Part shown: positions 25,105-33,965 of the stretch, one piece after another
Layout of the letters: the number at the start of each line of letters is the position of its first letter
How positions within the stretch are numbered: position 1 is the first letter of the stretch
From: CAYUYM01 sp964449305
GTDB lineage: Bacteria > Bacteroidota > Ignavibacteria > SZUA-365 > CAYQST01
Direction: 5' to 3'
Assembly (NCBI GenBank): GCA_964449305.1
Contig: CAYUYM010000005.1
Location: 1 to 59,202, forward strand
Length of the DNA: 59,202 nt
Translations under genes and position numbers: made by a program
Notes under the pieces: generated by a model
The model's input: the letters and a program-made list of their open reading frames with translations, nothing else
Told to the model about the DNA's origin: nothing
Database searches by the model: none

Positions 25105-26063
25105 GGCATGCGCTCCTCGTGGAGAAGTGAATCGATGAGGACGCGTGTCATCTCCGCACCCGAAGTGCTTGCGAGGTGGATGCCATCCGTCGTCTTCACG
25201 GATGCACTGAATGGCGTGAGATCCACGTAGGGCACGGCGTGCTGCCGGGCCATGGCTCGCATCCGTGCGTCGAAATCCGGGAAGGAGGCCTGCTCCCGCG
25301 CGAGGATCACCGGGTCCTCCGGCAGCCGCACCATCACCACACGACCATGGCGTTGCAGCGTGTCCACGGTGGTCGCCAGCCAGTGCATCCGGTGCTCCGA
25401 CAGGCGGATGGACCGGAACCAGTGCTCGCTGTACTCCCCGAGCTTCCGGTCACGACGCTTCTTCACGCGGTCAGGGGCGAGACTCGCGTGGATGTGCAGG
25501 CGGCCGTCCACTTCCACCACACCAAAATCCTTGTCGCCGAACACGCGGCCATGGAGTGCCGCCACCAGGTGGTTCATCCCGATCTTGTAGTAGGGCTGAC
25601 CGAAGAAGCGAAGCAGATACTCGAAATTGGGATCCGCGGTGAAGGTGTGGAGCCTGCCGAGGAAGGATCCCTCCTCCGGAAACTCCGGCTGCCCCGGCAC
25701 CGGCTCCGCGGGCTCCGACACCGCCTGGGGCGACACACAGACGACGAACAGACCGTCCGTGACGGCGGGATCCATCCTGCGGAGGATGGCCTGGAGATAG
25801 GTGGGACCGTAGGGCGAGATCGATCCGGAGAAGGCGAAGTTGTACATCGGGCGTGCATGGCGGAGCGCGGAGGAATCGAGGATCGAGGGGAACACCCCCT
25901 GCGCAGCCTGCGAGGTGCCGACAATCAGGGATGGCTTCGTCCCGGTGGTGAAGCGATGGTAGTATCCATCGGCCGATCCATCGGCGAAGGCGAACATGTA
26001 TGCAACGAAGGAGACGAGGATGAGGGCCATCAACACGCCCGCCTTCAGGAGGAAAAGCTTCAT
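25101..26063 (-). CDS. Membrane-anchored SGNH-hydrolase-like protein (partner of the MBOAT acyltransferase)
   Basis: Predicted 320 aa. A single N-terminal transmembrane segment (about 5-27) with a periplasmic domain. LIVGTSQAAQG at 47-56 places Ser51 in the first SGNH block, FAFSGSISPYGP resembles block II, and TDGIHLASTSGAEMT near the C-terminus gives the Asp-x-x-His pair of block V. This is the layout of DltD/AlgX/PatB-type proteins that finish O-acylation of polysaccharides in the periplasm after the MBOAT moves the acyl group across the membrane. The MBOAT gene ends 3 bases upstream, supporting the pairing. I cannot tell transferase from esterase activity. Confidence 0.8.
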   Translation of the reverse strand: MKLFLLKAGVLMALILVSFVAYMFAFADGSADGYYHRFTTGTKPSLIVGTSQAAQGVFPSILDSSALRHARPMYNFAFSGSISPYGPTYLQAILRRMDPAVTDGLFVVCVSPQAVSEPAEPVPGQPEFPEEGSFLGRLHTFTADPNFEYLLRFFGQPYYKIGMNHLVAALHGRVFGDKDFGVVEVDGRLHIHASLAPDRVKKRRDRKLGEYSEHWFRSIRLSEHRMHWLATTVDTLQRHGRVVMVRLPEDPVILAREQASFPDFDARMRAMARQHAVPYVDLTPFSASVKTTDGIHLASTSGAEMTRVLIDSLLHEERMP

Positions 26064-26066
26064 GGA

Positions 26067-27566
26067 TCAGAATTGGAAGTAGATGAACTGCGTCTTGTTG
26101 AACACGCCGAAGAGGATGATGACCATCAGCACGCCGTAGTACAGGCTCCAGCGCACCCACAGTGGCTGGCGGGCGAGGCGCACCCGGATGCGGTCACCGT
26201 TCTGCAGCAGGTGGATCGTCTCCATCGCGATGATGGCGAGCACGGCAATGGCCAGCTCGGGCGGCGTGATGCGCGAGAGCACCGTGGCAAGCACACCTGG
26301 AACATCCAGGAGCTGCGGCAGGGCGCCGGCCATGCGCGAGAGAATGAGCACCGCGCTGTCGAGTGAATCCGCCCGGAAGAAGACGTACGACAGATCCACC
26401 AGCACAAACACACTCACCACCGCCAGCACGGCATGGAGGCGCGGCCGCGATTTCAAACCCACCGCCTTCGTCACCCGTCCACGGAGCGTCTTCGTCAGCA
26501 CGGACACGATCAGGTAGAGGCCGTGCAGCCCACCCCACACCACGAAGGTCCAGTTGGCACCATGCCAGAGACCCGTCACCGTGAAGGTGACCGCCACTGC
26601 AACGATGTAGGCGACCTTGTCGGCGCGAATGCCAAGGTAGCGCTTCCTGGACAGCTTCCGGCTCGTGCCATAGGCGACGGAAAGAAACACGTAGTCCCGG
26701 AACCAGGTGGAGAGCGAGATGTGCCAGCGTGTCCAGAATTCGGAGATGGATCTGGCGAAGTAGGGCCGGTTGAAGTTCCGCATCAGTTGGAAGCCCATCA
26801 CCTGCGCCGCGCCGATGGCGATGTCGGAGTAGCCGGAGAAGTCACAGAAGATCTGGAAGGCGAAGAGCACCGTCGCCACGATGAGCGTCACCGGCTCCGT
26901 TCCCGCAGGGATGGCGTAGGCCTGGTTCACATAGTCTGCGAGGCGGTCGGCGATCACCACCTTCTTGAACAGGCCCCAGATCATCAGCTTCAACCCGTCC
27001 GTCACCCGGTGGTAGTCGAAACGGTGCTCCTCGTGAAACTGGTGCAGCAGGTTCTGCGGACGCTCGATGGGGCCCGCCACCAGTTGCGGGTAGAACATCA
27101 CGTAGAGCGAGTAGATGCCGAAATGCCGCTCCGGCTGCTGCTGCCCGCGGTACACTTCAATCACGTAGCTCAGGCTCTGGAAGGTGTGAAACGACAGGCC
27201 GATCGGCAGGATGATCTCGAGCACACCGATCGGGTAGTTCCACCCCACCAGCGACGCCAGGGCGCCCAGGTTGCCGTTGACAAAGTTGAAGTACTTGAAG
27301 ATGAAGAGGACGGCGCACGTGGAGATGATGCTGATGATGAGGGTGAGCCGTCGTCGTGGCCCGCTGCTGTCTGCGATCACCATCCCGGCGATGTAATCGA
27401 TGACGATGGTCACGCCGAGGATCGCAATGTAGGCCGGAATGAAGAACATGTAGAAGACGCAACTCGCGATGAGCAGCATCAACCAGCGGAAACGGTGTGG
27501 CAGGACGAAGTACAACGTCGTCACCACCGGGAAGAAGATGAGGAACTCCAACGAATTGAAGAGCAT
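26067..27566 (-). CDS. MBOAT family O-acyltransferase (AlgI/DltB-like)
   Basis: Predicted 499 aa, polytopic (around ten or more membrane segments). Diagnostic MBOAT stretches: FCDFSGYSDIAIGAAQVMGF, the loop RPYFARSISEFWTRWHISLS (written in part; FWTRWHISLSTWFRDY is the core) and the catalytic histidine in VTGLWHGANWTFVVWG. AlgI/DltB relatives pass acyl groups from the cytoplasm to periplasmic polysaccharide. Start at ATG 27566 (MLFNSLEFLIFFP), which has GGAG six bases upstream and matches the family N-terminus; the 8-residue longer form is unlikely. Together with the following SGNH protein it predicts O-acylation of the finished or lipid-linked glycan. Confidence 0.93.
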   Translation of the reverse strand: MLFNSLEFLIFFPVVTTLYFVLPHRFRWLMLLIASCVFYMFFIPAYIAILGVTIVIDYIAGMVIADSSGPRRRLTLIISIISTCAVLFIFKYFNFVNGNLGALASLVGWNYPIGVLEIILPIGLSFHTFQSLSYVIEVYRGQQQPERHFGIYSLYVMFYPQLVAGPIERPQNLLHQFHEEHRFDYHRVTDGLKLMIWGLFKKVVIADRLADYVNQAYAIPAGTEPVTLIVATVLFAFQIFCDFSGYSDIAIGAAQVMGFQLMRNFNRPYFARSISEFWTRWHISLSTWFRDYVFLSVAYGTSRKLSRKRYLGIRADKVAYIVAVAVTFTVTGLWHGANWTFVVWGGLHGLYLIVSVLTKTLRGRVTKAVGLKSRPRLHAVLAVVSVFVLVDLSYVFFRADSLDSAVLILSRMAGALPQLLDVPGVLATVLSRITPPELAIAVLAIIAMETIHLLQNGDRIRVRLARQPLWVRWSLYYGVLMVIILFGVFNKTQFIYFQF

Positions 27567-27626
27567 TCGTACTCCAGAGATCGGATACACGCGGCGCCGG
27601 ATGATGCGCCACTGAGGGACACGGGA

Positions 27627-28850
27627 TCAGTCTGTGACGGGAGGAGGATCCTGTCGTGATGGTGGATTGTCCGGTGTGGGCGTGGTGGCGAGGATGGCCT
27701 CCACCATGCCGGCGGTGCGCTCCCACGATTCCCCGGCGACGCGCGCGATGCGGAGTCGCCGACGTTCCTCGCTGTCCTCCGCCAGCTCATGGTCCATCCG
27801 TTCGAGAAACTCCTCCGGCCCTGTCGCGAAGGACATGATGTCGCTGTAGTGCGCCATCAGCTCGTAGATGCGCACCGAGACGATGGCCTTGCCCATGGCG
27901 AGGAACTCCTTGGTCTTCAGTGGGCTCGAGTTGTAGATCCAGTCTGTGACGCGCCAGAACATGATGCAGAGGTCGAAGAACTTCAGATACCGCGGCAGTT
28001 CCTCGTAGGGCTTGCGGCCGGGGAAATGGACGTTCGGAAGCGCACGGATGCCGGGGTCCATGTCCTCCCGCACGGTGCCGATGAACACGAAGCTCCATTG
28101 CGGGCGCGCTGTGGCGCAGTATCGGATGATCTCCCAGTCGTTTGAGTCGGTGAGCGTCCCATAGTATCCGATGATGGGCCCGGGGATGCCGGCCATGTCG
28201 GCCGGTGGATCGACGACGCTGTCGACGAGGGCGTTGAACCGGTCGAAGTCCACCGAGTGCGGGATGTAGAAGGCCTTGTACCCGTGTCCGGTGGCGTGCA
28301 GTTCCTCGTAGGTGTGCAGCAGGTTGCAGATGATGTGCGTGGATCGGTGCACGAGCTGTTCATCGAGCCGCTGCACGCTCTCGCGGTCGTCGATCTCGCG
28401 GAAGGAGACGAACTTGTCGCTGTAGTTGTACACCAGCGCCGCGTGATCGATGCCGTCGATGAGTTCGGCGGCACGCGGATGGCACACCCAGAGCACGGGC
28501 CGACGGATGCCGAGCCAGCGGAACACCATGCGAAGCTGCCATGCCGCCATGCCCGCTCCGGCTGCGTCGAGGGCGCCCAGACCAAGCGGCAGACTGATGG
28601 GCGAGAAAATGTACCAGCCATCCGCCTTCCGCAGGTAGCGCATGTAGGCGCGCAGCTTGTTGCGCACGCGGCCCAGGATGGTGTTGCGCCGGATCTTCCG
28701 GATGTTCGCCATGCCGATGGAGTTGACGAACAGGATGTTGTACGACGACGCCAGCCGCTTCAGGATGTGATGGCGGCCCGTCACCGCGCCCGTCCAGTAG
28801 TTGCCGGACGCGAAGTACACCAGCCAGGGCTTATCGCGCACAGGCGGCAT
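27627..28850 (-). CDS. GT-B family glycosyltransferase (TuaH/GT4-like)
   Basis: Predicted 407 aa. N-terminal GT-B domain begins PWLVYFASGNYWTGAVTGRH, with VCHPRAAELID and LVYNYSDKF. The C-terminal donor domain has IIGYYGTLTDSNDWE and the phosphate-binding KTKEFLAMGKAIVSV in place of the classical E-x7-E. This resembles teichuronic-acid-type transferases. It would add one sugar to the lipid-linked repeat at the cytoplasmic face. The start is uncertain: ATG 28850 is used; an in-frame GTG at 28859 is possible, and neither has a clear Shine-Dalgarno. It overlaps the end of the deacetylase gene by 20 bp. Confidence 0.85.
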   Translation of the reverse strand: MPPVRDKPWLVYFASGNYWTGAVTGRHHILKRLASSYNILFVNSIGMANIRKIRRNTILGRVRNKLRAYMRYLRKADGWYIFSPISLPLGLGALDAAGAGMAAWQLRMVFRWLGIRRPVLWVCHPRAAELIDGIDHAALVYNYSDKFVSFREIDDRESVQRLDEQLVHRSTHIICNLLHTYEELHATGHGYKAFYIPHSVDFDRFNALVDSVVDPPADMAGIPGPIIGYYGTLTDSNDWEIIRYCATARPQWSFVFIGTVREDMDPGIRALPNVHFPGRKPYEELPRYLKFFDLCIMFWRVTDWIYNSSPLKTKEFLAMGKAIVSVRIYELMAHYSDIMSFATGPEEFLERMDHELAEDSEERRRLRIARVAGESWERTAGMVEAILATTPTPDNPPSRQDPPPVTD

Positions 28851-29628
28851 GGACGTCACTCATGCGGGCGAAGGTGAAGAGGCCGGATTCAGCGGCCCAG
28901 TCCAGGTAGTCCTCCACAAGGGCGAAGTGCTCCTCCGAGGTGTGGTACCGGTGATGGAGCAGCACACCGATGGACCGCCTGCGCGCGTACCGCATCGTGT
29001 CGGTCTTCATCTCCCCGAGGCTGAACATCACGGAATCCACGCCCTCGTTGAGATACCTCCGGATGAAGCCGACGTTCATGTCGATCTCGAGCAGGCGGGT
29101 TCCGGGGATGGTCTTCAGGTTCCACGACACGTGATGGTTCAGCAGGCGCCCCTGCCGGAGCAGATGCCCCACGGCGTAGAACACCCGGCGTTTCCACTCG
29201 ATGTTGTCGTGCGAGTTGAGCACCGCGAAGCCGCAGTCGTTCACCGCACGCACGGCCGCCTCGTTGTAGGCGCCGTACGGGAAGTTGAAGGCGTTGAACC
29301 ACTGGTCGCCGAAGTGCTCATCCATGAGCTTCCTTCCGCGCAGGATGTCGGCATGCTGCTCCTCGTAGGTTCGCTGCCCGCCATACTCCCCCTTCTGCAC
29401 GGTGTTCTTCACCACATGGTCGTAGCCGTGCTGCATGAAATCGACGAGGTCGGGATGCGCGCGTTTCACCTCGAGCAGCCAGCCGCTCACCTCACGCGTC
29501 ACGTTGGCCGGCTCCACGGCGTGGATGATGGGCACACGCCGGTCGAGGAAGATCTGCGTGATGCGTTGCAGCGCGGTGTCGAGCGTTCCGCGGATGTCGT
29601 CGTTGCGGAAGAACATCAGGGGTTTCAT
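28831..29628 (-). CDS. Polysaccharide deacetylase-like protein
   Basis: Predicted 265 aa. NodB-like: the first strand ends FFRNDDIRG (NDD at 9-11 in place of FDD), and DFMQHGYDHVVKN gives the H-x-x-x-H metal pair at about 66-70; FNFPYGAYNEAAV is the R-x-P/Y-x-P-G-like substrate loop. No signal peptide. Short non-secreted deacetylase-like proteins of this type often sit in O-antigen/exopolysaccharide loci; the natural substrate is unknown. The start at 29628 is supported by GGGAG nearby and a 4-bp overlap (ATGA) with the AsnB-like gene; the longer frame runs antisense-like through that gene and is rejected. Confidence 0.83.
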   Translation of the reverse strand: MKPLMFFRNDDIRGTLDTALQRITQIFLDRRVPIIHAVEPANVTREVSGWLLEVKRAHPDLVDFMQHGYDHVVKNTVQKGEYGGQRTYEEQHADILRGRKLMDEHFGDQWFNAFNFPYGAYNEAAVRAVNDCGFAVLNSHDNIEWKRRVFYAVGHLLRQGRLLNHHVSWNLKTIPGTRLLEIDMNVGFIRRYLNEGVDSVMFSLGEMKTDTMRYARRRSIGVLLHHRYHTSEEHFALVEDYLDWAAESGLFTFARMSDVHAACAR

Positions 29629-31424
29629 GGGTGAACTCCCGGTCGTGGGGTGAAGACCGCGCTGATGCGCAGTGCGGTGATGAGATTGGCCGCCGTCTGG
29701 AAGAAGCCGAAGGTGCCGTCCTCCGCGGCGCGGAGATCTGCGACGAAGGCGGGGGGCAGTGTTCCGAAGCCCTCCAGCGTTCCGAAGATGGCCTCGGCAA
29801 GGGCGGTGCGCCGGTCCGGCGAAAGCGGACGTTCGGAACGGAAGCGGGTGCGGAGCTTGTAGAGCTTGCGCAGCGTCCACATCGGCCCGAGCAGCCGTGC
29901 CTCCCAGGTGGCCGGCAGCGAGAGCTTCCCGGTCTCGATGAAGTTGAAACGCGGGTCGAAGGCCACCAGACCGAGATGCGCCCGCTGACCCTTCATGTGC
30001 GCGTTGGGAATCGTGAGATAGGCATCACACACTGCGGCATCGTTGTAGGGGTATATGGGCACAGCATGCCGGCGGATCTGATGGAAGGTCCCGATCTCCC
30101 GCCCGATGCCGCGCGTCCGCACCTGCCCGATCGCCGAGATCACATCGAGATCGTCGGAACGGATTGTCGCGTACTGCGCCAGCCACAGGTGCTCCAGCTC
30201 CTCGCGCGGCAGGAGTGTCGCAACGCCATGGCGCGCCAGCAGCGCGGCCATCGTCGCGTAACTTCGTGCATGCCCCGCCTCCTCGAACTTGAACCTGCCA
30301 TATGCCTCCGCATTCTTCAGGGTCACGATGAACTGGTCGTGATGCTCGTTGCGACCGGAGAACACATGCCCGTTGTAGCCCGTCACCACATACGGGTGGC
30401 GACCCTCCACCAGCGCCGCCGCGGCCTTGAATTCCCAGTGCAGCGGTGTGCCATGGTTGAGATCCACGATGTCTGTCAGATGCTCGAGCAGATAGTGGTT
30501 GGGGATGCGATGCCGCTCGAAGGAGATGCCGTTGCGCTCGGCCAGGGATTGTGAGGCGAAGGAATCACCCTCGAAGTCCGTGAGGAAGGACACGAACGGC
30601 GCCAGCGGGTTGTCCTTCCGATAGAACGTCAACAGGTGGGGGTGCACGCCCGCATCAAGCATGCCCTTGAGCATGATGCGCGAATCCTTGCCCTTGGACA
30701 TGAACAGACAGATCTCCTCCTCCCTGATGCCGGCCGTCCGCCAGAATCCGCGGTGCGTTGCATCGAGCAGTGCCACCGACTCCTGCAACGACATCCGTTG
30801 CCGCTCGGGGTAGCGCTCGTAGTCCACCACGCGCACCGAGGTCGTGTCGAATGCCATGAAATGCGCCGGCTGGATCTGGCGCACACCCTCGAGCACCGTC
30901 TCATCGGTGAAGGTCCATGAGGCGTGGATGATGGACGAGAAGGCCGTGGTGGAGAATGCCGGAGGTGCAAGGGGCGGCGCCATCCAGTCCATGAGCCGCG
31001 ACGAGAGGATCGTCATCCCACCCTGCTGCGCATGAAACAGCTTCTGCACGGAGCAGCGGTCGGTGAAGGCGATGCCCTGCTGCGCCCGCCTGTTCCAGAG
31101 CACACCGCAGAAGTGTCCGGTGAGCGAGAGGAGAAGGCGGCCGATGGCCCCGTCCCCGCAGTGCGGCAGATCACGGCACAGCTGTTCGAGCTGCGGCGCC
31201 ACACCGGCGGCCATGGAGGCATGGTACAGCGTGCCTGCGGTGAGGATCAGCAGGTCGTCGGTGTCGATCACATGATGGAAGTCGAGCGGTGACGGGATGT
31301 CGGGAGCGATGGCACGCCAGGCGAGGCCGGGCAGCGCACGGACGGTGGACCCGGGAAGTGCGGGCAGCTCCGTCACGCGGTCGGGGTGTGTGTCGAGGAC
31401 GAGAAGGAATTCGGATGGACGCAT
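29625..31424 (-). CDS. Asparagine-synthase-like protein without glutaminase nucleophile
   Basis: Predicted 599 aa. The C-terminal synthetase domain contains a PP-loop variant CLFMSKGKDSRIMLKG (Ser243 to Ser248, S-x-G-x-D-S retained), and the N-terminal part resembles the class II glutaminase fold but begins MRPSEFLL, so the Cys2 nucleophile is missing and the protein cannot use glutamine. Related AsnB-like proteins are common in polysaccharide and antibiotic loci, where some use other nucleophiles to make amides. Candidate role: amidation or other AMP-activated condensation on a sugar acid (inference). It overlaps the downstream deacetylase by 4 bp and starts 3 bases after the ArnT-like gene. 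Confidence 0.8.
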   Translation of the reverse strand: MRPSEFLLVLDTHPDRVTELPALPGSTVRALPGLAWRAIAPDIPSPLDFHHVIDTDDLLILTAGTLYHASMAAGVAPQLEQLCRDLPHCGDGAIGRLLLSLTGHFCGVLWNRRAQQGIAFTDRCSVQKLFHAQQGGMTILSSRLMDWMAPPLAPPAFSTTAFSSIIHASWTFTDETVLEGVRQIQPAHFMAFDTTSVRVVDYERYPERQRMSLQESVALLDATHRGFWRTAGIREEEICLFMSKGKDSRIMLKGMLDAGVHPHLLTFYRKDNPLAPFVSFLTDFEGDSFASQSLAERNGISFERHRIPNHYLLEHLTDIVDLNHGTPLHWEFKAAAALVEGRHPYVVTGYNGHVFSGRNEHHDQFIVTLKNAEAYGRFKFEEAGHARSYATMAALLARHGVATLLPREELEHLWLAQYATIRSDDLDVISAIGQVRTRGIGREIGTFHQIRRHAVPIYPYNDAAVCDAYLTIPNAHMKGQRAHLGLVAFDPRFNFIETGKLSLPATWEARLLGPMWTLRKLYKLRTRFRSERPLSPDRRTALAEAIFGTLEGFGTLPPAFVADLRAAEDGTFGFFQTAANLITALRISAVFTPRPGVHP

Positions 31425-31427
31425 GGA

Positions 31428-32759
31428 TCAGGGGGTGGACGTCGGGTCGGGCGCGTCGGCCGGCCGGGGTTTCCGGAGGTCGAGCAGGGCCTGGACACCG
31501 AACATGGCGATCATGATGAGAAGGAAGTCGAGCTGCACGCGGTAGCGATAGATCGCGAACACCACGAGCACATGGACAAGGTAGTTGACCAGCAGCAGAC
31601 CGGGCAGCAGCAGGTGCCACCACATGCGCCGCCGGATGAGGAAGCCCGTGCCGATGACGAAGAAGGGAAGCAGCATGCCGTAGCACAGGATGTACGCCAC
31701 GTTGCGGTGGAGCTTCCACGGCGGCTCCAGGACGTACCCGTCGGCAATGAGCGCGGCGCGAAAACGGAACGCCGCCCAGTACTCCACCGACTCCTCGTAG
31801 ACGCGCTCCCAGAAGCCGTAGTCGTGGGGATGCAGGCCGTAGCTGATGGCCGTCCTGATGCGCCGGGCCTCGCCGGCGGGGATGGAGACCACATCGTGAC
31901 CCGCGGCCAGCGAGTCGATGACGGCGGGGGCGATGTGCCGGTCGAAGTATTCGAACTGCACGAGAGGCGAATCGGTGCCGATGATCGGAAGTCGGCTCGT
32001 CACCATCTCCATGCGGGGCGTGAGCAGAATGAAGCGCTTGTACACCTGGGCGTTCCGCACCTGCCAGGGGACCATCACCACGATGAAGGTCACGACAAAC
32101 ACCGCGGCGAGTGCCACCCTCTGCCTCGCCGTGCCCTGCCGTGCAAACACCACCCAGAGCAGCAGAACCGGTGTGTAGATGAGGTAGCGTTCATCCACAT
32201 GGAGGAACCAGGTGAAGACCGCGGCGAGAAGCACCACGCGGAACATCGGCCGGGCGGCGCTGCGCACCGTGAGGGCGAGGTACACGATCAGCGCAAGGTG
32301 CATGATCGTGAAGTTCTCCTTCAGCAGTGTCGGCACATAGATCATGGAGGGGACGTAGATCATGAGCCACGCCGACGACAACAGGGCGATCCTCCGGTTG
32401 AACAGCGAGTCTGCGATGCGGAACAGCAGCACGCAGCTCGTCGCTCCAAAGAGGGCATTGAACACGAACGCCAGCCAGTACCCTCCACCCGACAGCCACA
32501 TGATCACCGCAAGCATGAGGGGCCATCCCGGACCAACCCACGATCCATCGAGCCCCATCTGTGGCACCGCGGGGCCCGTGGCCAGCACCGCCTGGGCGTA
32601 TCGCAGATATTCCCAGTCGTCACTCCAGCCCACCGACCCGGTGAGCGAGTAATAGAACAGCGCGGCGACGATGCGCGCAAGGAATGCCACAACAAAGAGC
32701 GCCATCAGCCAGCGGACCGGACGGGGCTCATATGCGCCAAGCTTCTGCAGGAGTGTCAT
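31428..32759 (-). CDS. Polytopic ArnT/PMT (GT39)-like glycosyltransferase
   Basis: Predicted 443 aa with about ten hydrophobic segments. The first periplasmic loop contains SVGWSDDWEYLRYAQAV, with the Asp-Asp characteristic of GT39/GT83-type C-family transferases that take polyprenyl-phosphate sugars. Further features are VPTLLKENFTIMHL, HVDERYLIYTPVLLL and a terminal soluble tail. It probably adds a side-chain sugar (or aminoarabinose-like group) in the periplasm using a lipid-phosphate donor. A matching donor could come from the GT2 plus SMR pair at 42935-44202. Start at ATG 32759. Confidence 0.8.
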   Translation of the reverse strand: MTLLQKLGAYEPRPVRWLMALFVVAFLARIVAALFYYSLTGSVGWSDDWEYLRYAQAVLATGPAVPQMGLDGSWVGPGWPLMLAVIMWLSGGGYWLAFVFNALFGATSCVLLFRIADSLFNRRIALLSSAWLMIYVPSMIYVPTLLKENFTIMHLALIVYLALTVRSAARPMFRVVLLAAVFTWFLHVDERYLIYTPVLLLWVVFARQGTARQRVALAAVFVVTFIVVMVPWQVRNAQVYKRFILLTPRMEMVTSRLPIIGTDSPLVQFEYFDRHIAPAVIDSLAAGHDVVSIPAGEARRIRTAISYGLHPHDYGFWERVYEESVEYWAAFRFRAALIADGYVLEPPWKLHRNVAYILCYGMLLPFFVIGTGFLIRRRMWWHLLLPGLLLVNYLVHVLVVFAIYRYRVQLDFLLIMIAMFGVQALLDLRKPRPADAPDPTSTP

Positions 32760-32762
32760 GGT

Positions 32763-33935
32763 TCATGTCCTGTCGATTGCGGCCTGATACACCATCATCG
32801 TTTTCCGTGCCACGGCGGCCGGATGCCAGCGTTCACGTGCCTCCGCGCGCCCCGCAGCGACGAGTCGCCGTGTGTCGGCATCGTCGTTCATGACGCGTCC
32901 GATGGCGGCCGCCAGGGCTTCGTGGTCGCGCGGCGGCACCAGCAGCCCCGTGCGCCCATGGTCCACCACATGGGTCATTCCGCCCACGGCGGCTCCGACC
33001 ACCGCGGTTCCGAGCGCCATGGCCTCGGCCAGCACCAGCCCGAAGGACTCGTAGCTTGATGGCAGGCACATCACCATGCTGCGCGCCGTCCGTTCCGCCA
33101 ACGCCCGCTGATACAGCCCGCCCACGAAGCGCACGCGGTCCATCAGCCCATGCTCATCCACGTATCTGCGGACCTGCTGGAGATACGCGGGATCGGCGAC
33201 CACGTACACAAGATCCAGCGTCACCTCGGGGAGAAGCTCCACCGCCTGCACAAGTGTGAGCACGTTCTTCAGCGGACTGACGTTGCCGGCGAACACCACG
33301 TTCCGCGTCGTCTCCACATTCCGCTCCTCGAAGAACAACGGGTGGATCGCGTTGTCGATCAGGAACACGCGGTCAGGCGGCAGGAAGCGGCGGCAGTCAT
33401 CCACACAGTTCGGCGAGACGCCGATGCAGGTGCGCATCCTCCGGTTGACACGCCGCTCCCGCCAGAGATCGAAACGGTAACGGGTGCTCCATCCAGTGGC
33501 ATGCAGCGCCTCGTAGTGTTCGCGGATCTGACCGTGGTTCGTGATGACGTGCGGAAATCCGGAGGTCACAGCCCAATACCCCTGTGGTCCGCGCCCATGC
33601 CCGTGCACCACATCGGGAGCGAGTGAGCGGACAACGGAGCGCACCTTCCAGGCATTCGATTGAAAGAGCGTTGCGAGGCGTGCGTATTTGTGCGTGTTGC
33701 ACAGAAGATGGAAGTGAACACCCTCCAGCGTGATCAGGTGATCGCGACACAGCCGCGGAAGGATCATCACCACATGCACCTCATTGCCCCCGAGGGAGGC
33801 AAGGCCCATCGCGAGGTTGGATATCCAGGGATGCGGATGATCCTGCCGTTCACGGAAGGCCTCATCCGCGTCGAGATGCGCGCGGACATCGCAGTGTGAG
33901 GGGAAGGTGTAGTTGCCGAGGATGCAGATCTTCAT
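32763..33935 (-). CDS. GT4 family glycosyltransferase
   Basis: Predicted 390 aa. N-terminal MKICILGNYTFPSH then GGNEVHVVMIL; C-terminal donor domain with VVFAGNVSPLKNV (K/R loop for the nucleotide phosphate), YVVADPAYLQQV, and MCLPSSYESFGLVLAEAMALG (the E-x7-E motif of retaining GT4 enzymes). Expected to transfer a hexose or related sugar from a nucleotide donor onto the undecaprenyl-linked chain. A GTG lies immediately before the ATG used here. It follows the Wzy-like gene by 30 bases. Confidence 0.92.
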   Translation of the reverse strand: MKICILGNYTFPSHCDVRAHLDADEAFRERQDHPHPWISNLAMGLASLGGNEVHVVMILPRLCRDHLITLEGVHFHLLCNTHKYARLATLFQSNAWKVRSVVRSLAPDVVHGHGRGPQGYWAVTSGFPHVITNHGQIREHYEALHATGWSTRYRFDLWRERRVNRRMRTCIGVSPNCVDDCRRFLPPDRVFLIDNAIHPLFFEERNVETTRNVVFAGNVSPLKNVLTLVQAVELLPEVTLDLVYVVADPAYLQQVRRYVDEHGLMDRVRFVGGLYQRALAERTARSMVMCLPSSYESFGLVLAEAMALGTAVVGAAVGGMTHVVDHGRTGLLVPPRDHEALAAAIGRVMNDDADTRRLVAAGRAEARERWHPAAVARKTMMVYQAAIDRT

Positions 33936-33965
33936 CACCGTGATTCCCCGTGTCGCATGGACATG

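Noticed and set aside
22861..25230. 789-codon open frame on the plus strand
   Set aside because: It lies exactly antisense to the DUF354 and CapK-like genes, has low-complexity His/Arg/Glu-rich sequence typical of high-GC shadow frames, and no recognisable domain.
19536..29628. Secreted chitin/xylan deacetylases
   Set aside because: Both deacetylase-like proteins lack signal peptides and have divergent catalytic motifs, so a secreted degradative role is not supported.
31386..33059. Plus-strand 557-codon frame antisense to the ArnT-like and GT4 genes
   Set aside because: Shadow frame of two membrane/GT genes; composition (His/Gln/Arg) is artefactual.
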